64,000 bases of DNA. Source: Eubacteriales bacterium. Lineage in GTDB: Bacteria > Bacillota > Clostridia > Lachnospirales > Lachnospiraceae. The stretch is taken from the NCBI GenBank assembly GCA_030524545.1, contig JAUNGM010000008.1, positions 29,632 to 93,631 on the forward strand. Direction: 5' to 3'. This document shows, piece after piece, positions 1 to 7,436 of the stretch. The stretch's first letter is position 1. The number at the start of each line of letters is the position of its first letter. A program made the translations under genes and the position numbers. The notes under the pieces are model-generated. The model searched no databases. It was given only the letters and a program-made list of their open reading frames with translations, and was not told where the DNA came from.

Positions 1-645
1 ACGCTTGTCCGCAGAGGAATCTTTCCGCTCACGCTGATACTTCTTCTGGGAAATACCGCCGTGGGAGAAGTGACACTGAGAAAAATGCATACTTTAGGTA
101 ACCGGCTTTCCGAGGCAGAAGATGAAGAAGGCGACTATCTGGAATTTGCCATGGAAAGGTTAAGTGCTGTGGCAACTGTCGGAAATACCGTTTTTACTGC
201 CCTGGCGACACTGGTACTTTCCACAGGATATTCTATGGAATATATTGCAGATACGGATGGGAATGAAGGCAGTTTTCTGCTGGCGGCAATGGTGCTTTAT
301 ATCATTCTCATGATTTATGGAGGCTACTGGTCTGTCCGTTATGTGAAATACCTGCAGAAAATTTGTCCGGAAAAATACGGAGACCCAACTTCCCTGAAAT
401 TCCAGGAGCAGTGGCTGCAAAGCTGTGATGAAGCAGAACGGGAGATTATTTATCAGGCTTCCTATAAGAGTTATCTCACAACTACGAAATTCACAGCGCT
501 TCTTCTGATCATTTCCATGCTGTGCCATTTAATCTGGGATACAGGAATCATGGCGGTACTGATGGTTTGCCTGATGCAGCTTGTGATGACAATATCCTAC
601 TGCCGGGCCTGTGTAAAAAAGAAAGGAACAAAACTAAACGTATGA
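1..645 (+). CDS. DUF3169-like membrane protein, 5' end cut by window
   Basis: The reading frame is open from base 1, so the true start lies outside the window; a GTG at 61 is only an internal codon or weak alternative. The visible 214 residues show about four hydrophobic segments, with a charged stretch between the middle pair that reads GDPTSLKFQEQWLQSCDEAE. That stretch and the membrane pattern resemble the DUF3169 family, which has no known biochemical role but often sits beside ABC exporters and small regulators in Firmicutes. The stop overlaps the next gene in an ATGA, so it is translationally coupled to the ABC ATPase and probably shares its operon. Family assignment is from memory of the motif and is moderate. 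Confidence 0.6.
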   Translation, partial: TLVRRGIFPLTLILLLGNTAVGEVTLRKMHTLGNRLSEAEDEEGDYLEFAMERLSAVATVGNTVFTALATLVLSTGYSMEYIADTDGNEGSFLLAAMVLYIILMIYGGYWSVRYVKYLQKICPEKYGDPTSLKFQEQWLQSCDEAEREIIYQASYKSYLTTTKFTALLLIISMLCHLIWDTGIMAVLMVCLMQLVMTISYCRACVKKKGTKLNV

Positions 646-1559
646 AGCTTGAAGTAAAGAATTTAAGAAAATCATTCGGGGAACAGGAAGTTCTCCATGG
701 TATTTCCTTTTCCGTAGAAAGCGGAAGCGCACTTGGCCTTCTGGGCCGCAATGGTGCAGGGAAGACTACGACCATCCGTATTCTGATGGATGTATTTAAA
801 AGCAGCGGCGGTACCGTCCTTATGGATGGGAAGCCTTTTGTTCCGGGAGAATATCAGATCGGGTACCTGCCGGAAGAAAGAGGTCTTTATCCTAAGAAGA
901 CGGTAGGGGAACAGCTTATCTATCTGGGAATGCTCAGGGGCTTAAATGCCAGAGAAGCTAAGACCAATATGAAAAAATGGCTGGAGCGCATGGAGGTCTC
1001 CGAGTACGAGAACCGTAAGCTGGAAACACTTTCTAAAGGGAACCAGCAGAAAGTACAGCTTGCGCAGACACTTCTCTGCAACCCGGATATTGTGATCCTG
1101 GATGAGCCGTTTTCCGGTCTGGATCCGGTAAATTCCCAGATATTGAAAGATGTGATCAAGGAGCAGATTGAGGAAGGCAGACTGGTGATCTTTTCCAGCC
1201 ATCAGATGAGCTATGTGGAGGAATTCTGCGAGGAGATTGTCATATTGAACCATGGAGAGGTAGTGCTTTCCGGTGATCTGAAAGAAATCAAGAGGGAATT
1301 CGGGCATGACCGGCTGGTATTGTCCGGTATGGAAGAAGAACCGGAGGAATTGGCCGGACGTCTTAAGGATACTTTTTCCGATTTACTGGAAGTGGAAAAG
1401 ATACAGAAGGAACGAGTCATTATCAGGAAGAAGCAGCCGGAAAATAAGCCGGCGATTCTTCAAAGGCTTCTGGAACAGGATGTGGATCTGGAATATTTCG
1501 GCATGTATGAGCCGTCACTGAACGATATCTTTGTGGAAAAGGCAGGTGATGAAGCATGA
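642..1559 (+). CDS. ABC transporter ATP-binding protein (NatA-like)
   Basis: A 305-residue nucleotide-binding subunit that would drive the ABC-2 permease encoded next. The Walker A motif GRNGAGKTT is at residues 35-43, the signature LSKGNQQK near 130, and Walker B with the catalytic glutamate, DIVILDEP, near 149-156, followed by a D-loop and a switch histidine in SSHQMS. The C-terminal 70 residues fit the DUF4162 tail common in exporters of this group. I start at the ATG at 642, which overlaps the previous stop (ATGA) and begins MKLEVKNLRKSFG, the usual family beginning; a longer in-frame extension to 522 reads through another gene and is rejected. Substrate unknown; NatA-type pumps move sodium, drugs or peptides. 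Confidence 0.9.
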   Translation: MKLEVKNLRKSFGEQEVLHGISFSVESGSALGLLGRNGAGKTTTIRILMDVFKSSGGTVLMDGKPFVPGEYQIGYLPEERGLYPKKTVGEQLIYLGMLRGLNAREAKTNMKKWLERMEVSEYENRKLETLSKGNQQKVQLAQTLLCNPDIVILDEPFSGLDPVNSQILKDVIKEQIEEGRLVIFSSHQMSYVEEFCEEIVILNHGEVVLSGDLKEIKREFGHDRLVLSGMEEEPEELAGRLKDTFSDLLEVEKIQKERVIIRKKQPENKPAILQRLLEQDVDLEYFGMYEPSLNDIFVEKAGDEA

Positions 1560-2791
1560 AACAGTTTATGACCGTACTGAAATTTGAACTGAACAGTTAT
1601 TTTAAAAATAAAAGCTTTGTGCTGACTACGCTTTTGCTGGCCGTGGTAATGGCAGGAGCTCTGATCATCCCTACCTTTATTCCGGGACTTCTGGGGAACG
1701 GCGGGAAATCTGCCAGGAGCGAGTCTTCCTCGGAGGAGGAGATGGAGACTCTTGGGATTTATGTACATACAGACACGGTGAAGGATGTGGATGCCCTGCT
1801 CTCCCTGATGCCTGTGGAGTGGGAAAACTTTAAGGAAGAAGACAGGCTGAAGAGCGCTGTGGAACGAAACGTCATAAAAGCCGGATTTATCATCGAGAGT
1901 GCGTCTGATGTGACCTATGTAGTAAATAACCTGGCCATCAGTGATGAATATTCTTATATGTTTGAAGAAGCCCTCAGACTGTATCAGAGACAGCAGTATC
2001 TTCTGGATAAGGGACTGTCTCCGGAAGAAGCTGCGGAGGCGGAGAATATGACTGTTTCCGTAACTCCTGAAATTTTGGGAAAGAACAGTGCAAGGAATTA
2101 CGGATACACTTATGCGCTGGTGTTCTTTGTCTATATTCTGATTATTTTCTACGGACAGATGATTGCCGTATCTGTCACTACGGAAAAGAGCAACCGCGCG
2201 ATCGAAATTCTGGTCACCAGCGTCAATCCCAACAGCCTGATCTTTGGCAAAGTGCTGGCAGGAGCGATCGCAGGTGTGGTGCAGGCAGTCCTGATCCTGG
2301 GAACCGGCTTTGTATCTTACAATGCGGTGAAGGATGCATGGGGAGGAAAACTGGATTTCCTGTTCCAGATACCGTCAAGAGTTCTTGCTGCATATGCTGT
2401 CTTTGCGCTGCTGAGCTATCTGCTGTATGCTTTTATTTTCGGAATGCTGGGCGCTATGGTTTCAAAGACAGAGGATATCAGCAAAAGTGCCACACCGGTT
2501 ACGATGATCTATGTGGTATCGTTCCTGATTTCCATGCTGGGAATGACAGACAGTGACAGCCTGCTTATGAAGGTTGCATCCTTTATTCCCTTTACCTCCG
2601 GAAATGCCATGTTTATCCGTGTATCCATGGGAAGCGTTGCTCTGTGGGAAACGATTATTTCGGGAGGACTGCTGATTCTGAGCTGTGCAGCAGCAGGAGT
2701 CCTTGCGGTGAAGATCTTCCGTTTCGGTACGCTGTATTATGGAAATCCGCTGAAATTTACCGCCGTTTTGCGGAGAATGCGTCAGCAGTAG
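1556..2791 (+). CDS. ABC-2 type transporter permease (NatB-like)
   Basis: A 411-residue membrane subunit that pairs with the ATPase just upstream, which it overlaps by 4 bases (ATGA). One hydrophobic segment near residues 20-42 is followed by an external loop of roughly 130 residues, then five or six membrane segments in the second half. This one-plus-loop-plus-five arrangement is typical of the ABC2_membrane_3/NatB group, and the conserved region with TTEKSNRAIEILVTSV sits just after the second segment. Likely exports a small cation, drug or peptide; nothing in the sequence fixes the substrate. A hairpin terminator follows within 60 bases, closing the operon. Confidence 0.85.
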   Translation: MKQFMTVLKFELNSYFKNKSFVLTTLLLAVVMAGALIIPTFIPGLLGNGGKSARSESSSEEEMETLGIYVHTDTVKDVDALLSLMPVEWENFKEEDRLKSAVERNVIKAGFIIESASDVTYVVNNLAISDEYSYMFEEALRLYQRQQYLLDKGLSPEEAAEAENMTVSVTPEILGKNSARNYGYTYALVFFVYILIIFYGQMIAVSVTTEKSNRAIEILVTSVNPNSLIFGKVLAGAIAGVVQAVLILGTGFVSYNAVKDAWGGKLDFLFQIPSRVLAAYAVFALLSYLLYAFIFGMLGAMVSKTEDISKSATPVTMIYVVSFLISMLGMTDSDSLLMKVASFIPFTSGNAMFIRVSMGSVALWETIISGGLLILSCAAAGVLAVKIFRFGTLYYGNPLKFTAVLRRMRQQ

Positions 2792-2845
2792 TCCGGAATC
2801 AATTATGCATAAATTTGGAGAATCCGTATATTCTAATAAAAACGG

Positions 2846-2881
2846 CGAAAAAGGTGGATGGTTTGTCATTCACCTTTTTTG
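2846..2881 (+). terminator. Rho-independent terminator after the ABC operon
   Basis: Arm gaaaaaggtg pairs with cacctttttt across a short loop, the 3' arm merging into a run of T. It lies 55 bases after the permease stop and ahead of the next gene's ribosome site. Confidence 0.7.
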
Positions 2882-2910
2882 ACGAAAGAGAATAGACGGA
2901 GGGATTTTAT

Positions 2911-3345
2911 ATGTGGGGTATTCTTGTTGCATTACTGTCAGGTGCATTGATGAGCGTACAGGGCGTGTTTAATACCGAGGTAACGAAGCAAAGCAGTTTG
3001 TGGGTATCTACGGGATGGGTACAGCTTTCTGCTTTCCTGGTGTGTGTGCTTGCATGGCTCTTTACGGGGAGGGACAGCATAGGCGCTTTATGGCAGGTGG
3101 AGAATAAGTATACGCTTCTCGGCGGCGTGATCGGTGCATTTATCACGATCACGGTAATTCAGAGTATAAGTGCCCTGGGCCCGGCGAAATCTGCCATGCT
3201 GATTGTGATCGCTCAGTTGATCGTGGCTTATGTGATTGAACTTTTTGGAATGTTCGGGGTGGATAAGGCGCCGTTTGAGTGGAGAAAAGTTCTGGGGATG
3301 CTGATTGCCATTGCGGGCATCGTAATTTTCAAATGGGAAAGATAA
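2911..3345 (+). CDS. DMT-family transporter, YdcZ/DUF606 type
   Basis: A 144-residue protein made almost wholly of four to five membrane helices, starting MWGILVALLSGALMSVQG. The glycine- and alanine-rich first helix, the later GGVIGAFITI segment and the closing IAGIVIFKWER match the small YdcZ (DUF606) branch of the drug/metabolite transporter superfamily; these half-size proteins work as dimers in the cell membrane. The gene has its own AGGAGG-like site (cggaggg) and lies alone between a terminator and a predicted promoter, so it may be monocistronic. Substrate unknown. Confidence 0.8.
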   Translation: MWGILVALLSGALMSVQGVFNTEVTKQSSLWVSTGWVQLSAFLVCVLAWLFTGRDSIGALWQVENKYTLLGGVIGAFITITVIQSISALGPAKSAMLIVIAQLIVAYVIELFGMFGVDKAPFEWRKVLGMLIAIAGIVIFKWER

Positions 3346-3410
3346 GAAGCTGCAGAACAGGCTGAGGATAAACTGCTATCATAAGAATCCTATAAAAATA
3401 AGAATTGCTA

Positions 3411-3439
3411 TTGTAAAATTTGTAATAATTCGTTAAAAT
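3411..3439 (+). promoter_or_regulatory. Candidate sigma-A promoter for the comEA-like operon
   Basis: TTGTAA (3411-3416), 17-base spacer, TAAAAT (3434-3439), in an AT-rich stretch about 70 bases before the gene at 3511. Plausible by consensus and position only. Confidence 0.4.
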
Positions 3440-3510
3440 AAAACAAGGTTCTGTATGAGAAACGGGGAGCTTACCGCCGGAAAAAAGGCAAAGGAGCAAA
3501 CCGAAGAACT

Positions 3511-4329
3511 ATGAAAAATGTAACAGGAAATTTTTGGCGGGCATGTATGCTGGTACTGGCCGGAAGTATTTTAGCTCTGATACTTTTGACGGAATCAGGA
3601 TGCGGGAGCCGGGAGGCGGAATTCCTGAAGAAGGATATGCAGAGTGAGACGGCAGCTTCGGAGGATGACGCAGAAAGTGAGGAGAAATCTTCGGAGCATG
3701 GGAAACAGACTGAGAAGGAACTGACCGGAGACAGTCCGCAGACCGATGTGGAACCAGCGGGAGGGAGCCGGCAGAATGAACCGGAACCGTCCGGAAGCGG
3801 CATGCAGAATGAACCGGAATTTTCAGGAGACGGCGTACAGCCGAAGGCTTCGATTTATGTTGATGTGTGCGGAGCCGTAGCCAGTCCGGGGGTTTATGAA
3901 CTGGAAGCAGAAAGCCGTGTATTTCAGGCAATTGATGCTGCAGGGGGCCTGTTGGCTGATGCTGCGGGGGAATATGTGAACCGTGCCGGATACCTTGAAG
4001 ACGGTCAGCAGATTTATATTCCGACCAGAGAGGAAGCGGAGAACCATCCTTCACTGCTGAGCCCTTTGGAACAGAACCTGTCTGCCGGAAATACAGGCAG
4101 CAGCAGTTCAGACACCGGATCGTCAGAAGCATCGGGCAAGATCAATCTGAATACCGCAGATGAAGCAGCTCTGACCACTCTTACGGGAATCGGAGCATCC
4201 AAAGCACAGGCAATCCTGGCGTACAGGGAAGAACACGGCGGATTTTCCGCAATCGAGGAAATTTTGAATGTACCCGGAATTAAGGAGGGGACATTCGTGA
4301 AGATAAAAGACAACATAGCAGTAGAATAA
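3511..4329 (+). CDS. ComEA-like protein with SLBB and helix-hairpin-helix domains
   Basis: A 272-residue exported protein. A hydrophobic N-terminus ends in ESGCG, which could be a lipobox although glutamate at -3 is unusual, so it may instead be a plain membrane anchor. A 70-residue acidic, low-complexity spacer (residues about 35-110) with repeats of the type EPxGxGxQNEPE follows. Then comes an SLBB domain (from IYVDVCGAVASPGVYEL) and a C-terminal ComEA double helix-hairpin-helix (KINLNTADEAALTTLTGIG to about 270). In naturally competent bacteria ComEA binds incoming DNA outside the membrane and hands it to ComEC, encoded 3 kb downstream. The start is the ATG at 3511; the closest strong AAGGAG is 14 bases away, a long spacing. 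Confidence 0.85.
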   Translation: MKNVTGNFWRACMLVLAGSILALILLTESGCGSREAEFLKKDMQSETAASEDDAESEEKSSEHGKQTEKELTGDSPQTDVEPAGGSRQNEPEPSGSGMQNEPEFSGDGVQPKASIYVDVCGAVASPGVYELEAESRVFQAIDAAGGLLADAAGEYVNRAGYLEDGQQIYIPTREEAENHPSLLSPLEQNLSAGNTGSSSSDTGSSEASGKINLNTADEAALTTLTGIGASKAQAILAYREEHGGFSAIEEILNVPGIKEGTFVKIKDNIAVE

Positions 4330-4340
4330 GGAGAACATGA

Positions 4341-5030
4341 ATGAGCAGGAGAGTATTGGTAGTAGATGACGAGAAGCTGATTGTAAAAGGAATCCGTTTC
4401 AGCCTGGAACAGGACGGAATGGAGGTAGACTGCGCATATGATGGTGAGGAAGCGGTTGAGAAAGCCAGGGAGAATAAATATGACATTATCCTCCTGGATC
4501 TGATGCTGCCTAAGATGGACGGACTTGAAGTATGCCAGCAGATCCGGGAGTTTTCCAATGTGCCGATCGTTATGCTGACTGCCAAAGGAGAAGACATGGA
4601 CAAGATTCTGGGTCTGGAATACGGCGCAGATGATTATATCACAAAGCCTTTTAATATTCTGGAGGTAAAGGCCCGCATTAAGGCGATCATCCGCCGCGCA
4701 GGCTCTGACCATGAGGAGAAAGAGAAGGCGAAGACGATTCAGGCAGGCGATCTGAAGCTGGATTGTGAGGGACGCCGTGTATTTATTTCAGGGAAGGAGA
4801 TCAACCTTACAGCGAAAGAATTTGACGTATTGGAACTGCTTGTTTTTAACCCCAATAAAGTATACAGCCGCGAGAATCTTCTGAATATTGTCTGGGGTTA
4901 TGAATACCCGGGAGATGTGCGTACTGTAGACGTACATATCCGAAGACTCCGCGAAAAGATTGAGGCAAATCCCAGTGAGCCGAAATACGTACACACCAAG
5001 TGGGGTGTGGGATATTATTTTCAGGCATAA
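4341..5030 (+). CDS. OmpR/PhoB-family response regulator
   Basis: A 229-residue DNA-binding regulator. The receiver domain (1-118) has the acidic pair at D9-D10, phosphoacceptor D53 in LLDLMLPKMDG, the switch threonine in MLTAKGED and a lysine in DDYITKPF. The C-terminal winged helix (about 135-229) carries the family features LTAKEFDVLELL, RTVDVHIRRLREKI and VGYYF. It begins 12 bases after the ComEA-like gene and ends 3 bases before the histidine kinase, which is its obvious partner. Overall it resembles WalR/PhoP/MtrA regulators that control cell-wall metabolism, but the target genes cannot be read from the sequence. Confidence 0.93.
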   Translation: MSRRVLVVDDEKLIVKGIRFSLEQDGMEVDCAYDGEEAVEKARENKYDIILLDLMLPKMDGLEVCQQIREFSNVPIVMLTAKGEDMDKILGLEYGADDYITKPFNILEVKARIKAIIRRAGSDHEEKEKAKTIQAGDLKLDCEGRRVFISGKEINLTAKEFDVLELLVFNPNKVYSRENLLNIVWGYEYPGDVRTVDVHIRRLREKIEANPSEPKYVHTKWGVGYYFQA

Positions 5031-5033
5031 TCC

Positions 5034-6455
5034 ATGAAAAAACGAGGAAACTATTTTAAAAGTCTGCGTTTCCGTATCCTGATTATCCTGATCATTCTGG
5101 GAATTGTGCCTAGTGTCATTGCTGCAGGGATGGTCATTTCGAACTATGAAGACAAGGCCATTGATATCCGGGTCAGCGGCATCCGTAAGGAATGCGACAT
5201 TTTGTGCAGCCTGTTAATTAAAGAAAATTATCTCAATGACTCCAGCTCGCAGGCTGTCAACAGCAAGCTGGAGTTATTGTCTAATATTTACGGCGGAAGG
5301 ATTCTGCTGGTGGACAGGGATTTTAAGGTAGTCAAGGATACTTATCACGTAGATGAGGGGAAAATTATGCTTTCCCCGGAGATTGTCCGGTGCTTTAAGG
5401 GGGAAGACAGCAGCGGTTATACCAGAAAGAAACAGACACTGGAGATAGCCGTTCCGATAAAGAGCCCGGATGTTCAGCAGCTTCAGGGCGCCATGCTGGT
5501 TACTTTTTCCTGCAGCGAAATTGCAGCCACTGTTTTTGAACTGGAGCAGAAGGGGATTCTGATCATCGGAATTATCGTGGCACTTGCAATTCTCCTGGGA
5601 TATGTGCTTTCGACAGTGCTTGTGAAGCCATTTGCCAGAGTGACCAGGGCTATTGAGGATCTGACAGACGGTTATCAGAATGAAGAGATTTCCGTTCCGG
5701 ATTATACGGAAACGGTGCTCATCACAGATGCGTTTAATAAGATGGTGGCACGTATGAAAGTTCTGGATGAATCCCGGCAGGAATTTGTATCCAATGTGTC
5801 CCATGAACTGAAGACTCCTTTGACCTCCATGAAGGTACTGGCGGATTCTCTTGTGGGCCAGAGCGGTGTTCCCGAGGAACTTTATCAGGAGTTCATGCAG
5901 GACATTACTGCGGAAATCGACAGGGAGAACAAGATCATCACAGACCTGCTTGCCCTTGTGAAAATGGACAAAAGGGCTGCGGAGCTGAATATCACACATG
6001 TGGATATCAATCAGCTGCTGGAGGATATTCTGAAACGGCTGCGTCCCATTGCGGACAAGCGGAATATTGATCTGATCCTGGACAGTTTCCGAACCGTGGA
6101 AGCAGATGTGGATGAGCTTAAATTTACGTCAGCCATCAGCAATCTGGTGGAGAATGGTATCAAATACAATGTAGATGACGGATGGGTGAGAGTCTCCCTG
6201 GATGCGGATCATAAATATTTTTACGTGACTGTGGCAGATTCGGGGCTCGGAATTCCGGAGGATTCTATTGACCGCATTTTTGAGCGTTTTTACCGCGTTG
6301 ACAAATCCCATTCCAAAGAGATCGGCGGAACCGGGCTGGGCCTTGCGATTACCAGAAGCAGCATTGCCATGCATCATGGTGTGATCAAGGTATTCAGCCG
6401 TGAAGGCGAAGGAACCACGTTCTCCGTGAGAATTCCGTTGTCGTATATTCCGTAG
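5034..6455 (+). CDS. Sensor histidine kinase, partner of the OmpR-type regulator
   Basis: A 473-residue membrane kinase. Helix 1 (about 15-35) and helix 2 (about 180-200) frame an external sensor region of some 145 residues with a Cache/PAS-like pattern; a HAMP linker follows, then the dimerization/phosphoacceptor domain with His257 in VSNVSHELKTPL, and a HATPase_c domain with N-box (NLVENGIKYN), G1 (DSGLGIP), F-box (FERFYRVD) and G2 (GGTGLGLAI). All catalytic motifs are intact. It would phosphorylate the regulator encoded 3 bases upstream. The next gene, 10 bases downstream, is a GerMN lipoprotein, an order resembling mtrA-mtrB-lpqB of Actinobacteria. Confidence 0.93.
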   Translation: MKKRGNYFKSLRFRILIILIILGIVPSVIAAGMVISNYEDKAIDIRVSGIRKECDILCSLLIKENYLNDSSSQAVNSKLELLSNIYGGRILLVDRDFKVVKDTYHVDEGKIMLSPEIVRCFKGEDSSGYTRKKQTLEIAVPIKSPDVQQLQGAMLVTFSCSEIAATVFELEQKGILIIGIIVALAILLGYVLSTVLVKPFARVTRAIEDLTDGYQNEEISVPDYTETVLITDAFNKMVARMKVLDESRQEFVSNVSHELKTPLTSMKVLADSLVGQSGVPEELYQEFMQDITAEIDRENKIITDLLALVKMDKRAAELNITHVDINQLLEDILKRLRPIADKRNIDLILDSFRTVEADVDELKFTSAISNLVENGIKYNVDDGWVRVSLDADHKYFYVTVADSGLGIPEDSIDRIFERFYRVDKSHSKEIGGTGLGLAITRSSIAMHHGVIKVFSREGEGTTFSVRIPLSYIP

Positions 6456-6465
6456 GAGGTGCCGG

Positions 6466-7419
6466 GTGAAGAAAGGTTTATGTATATTTCTGGCTGTTCT
6501 TTTTGCCTGTATTTCCCTGACGGGCTGTACCATTGAAGTGGTGGAAGAAAACCAGCAGGAGGAAGAGACCAGCAGCTACAGGATTTATTGTCTCAATGGA
6601 GATGAGACGGGGCTGGTGGAAGAAGACTATACGCCAAAGGAAGAAGAGGCGGAGTTTATGATCAAGGATCTGATGCAGCGCCTTGGAAAAAAGGCGTCGG
6701 AGGGGGAGGAAATCAATCTTCTTCCCAAAGAGGTTACGATCAATTCCTATACCTCCAAGGAAAAAGTGCTGATCATTGATTTTAACGGACAGTACAGTAA
6801 AATGAGCAGGGCAAGGGAAATCCTGGTTCGTGCAGGAATCGTAAAGATGTTTGTACAGATTCCCGGAATCCAGTCCGTGCGTTTTACTGTAAATGGCCAG
6901 GATCTGACAGATTCCAAAAATGAAAAAATCGGAGAAATGAATGCGGACACATTTGTGGAATATTCCGGTAAGGATATGGACAGCTATCGTTATGATACGT
7001 TCACCCTTTACTTTACGGATAAAACCGGAACGAAGCTTGTAGCGGAGAAGAGGAACGTCTACTATAAGAGAAATCTCCCCAAAGAACGTGTCGTGCTGGA
7101 ACAGCTTGCAAAGGGGCCGATGGTAAAGGGACATTATCCTACCATACCGGGAACTGCGGTGGCATTGGATGTAGTGATTTCAGACCGTATCTGCTATGTG
7201 GATATGGATCAGAGCTTTCTGGACTATGCGCTGGATGTTTCTGAGGAGATTCCTGTTTATTCGGTTGTCAATTCCATACTTGCTGCCTGTGAGGCAGACA
7301 AGGTGCAGATTACCGTGGAGGGCAGTTCATCCGGGACATTCGGCAAAGAAATGAATCTGTATAATTTTTATGAAAAGAATGAACAATTGATTGAAACAGA
7401 ACAGGACCAGGAAGAATAA
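6466..7419 (+). CDS. GerMN-domain lipoprotein
   Basis: A 317-residue exported lipoprotein with a signal peptide ending at the lipobox SLTGC (Cys about 21). Two GerMN-type repeats follow, roughly 60-160 and 190-300; both contain the family pattern of a basic stretch, a conserved VLIIDFNGQY / CYVDMDQSFLDY strand and a VNSIL/VKMF helix. GerMN domains occur in the spore germination protein GerM and in LpqB, where they act outside the membrane. The GTG start at 6466 is set by TAGGAGG ten bases upstream. Directly following the kinase, it may modulate its sensor domain; that is inference from gene order, not shown by the sequence. Confidence 0.85.
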   Translation: MKKGLCIFLAVLFACISLTGCTIEVVEENQQEEETSSYRIYCLNGDETGLVEEDYTPKEEEAEFMIKDLMQRLGKKASEGEEINLLPKEVTINSYTSKEKVLIIDFNGQYSKMSRAREILVRAGIVKMFVQIPGIQSVRFTVNGQDLTDSKNEKIGEMNADTFVEYSGKDMDSYRYDTFTLYFTDKTGTKLVAEKRNVYYKRNLPKERVVLEQLAKGPMVKGHYPTIPGTAVALDVVISDRICYVDMDQSFLDYALDVSEEIPVYSVVNSILAACEADKVQITVEGSSSGTFGKEMNLYNFYEKNEQLIETEQDQEE

Positions 7420-7436
7420 GGTCGGAAAGGAGCGTT

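Noticed and set aside
522-641. N-terminal extension of the ABC ATPase
   Set aside because: These codons overlap the upstream membrane protein gene out of frame and do not look like the family; the start at 642 fits overlap and alignment.
3346-3510. Possible riboswitch before the ComEA-like gene
   Set aside because: Short pairings such as gcc/ggc exist and the leader is purine-rich, but I could not match it to any riboswitch class (c-di-GMP, c-di-AMP, glycine and others considered).
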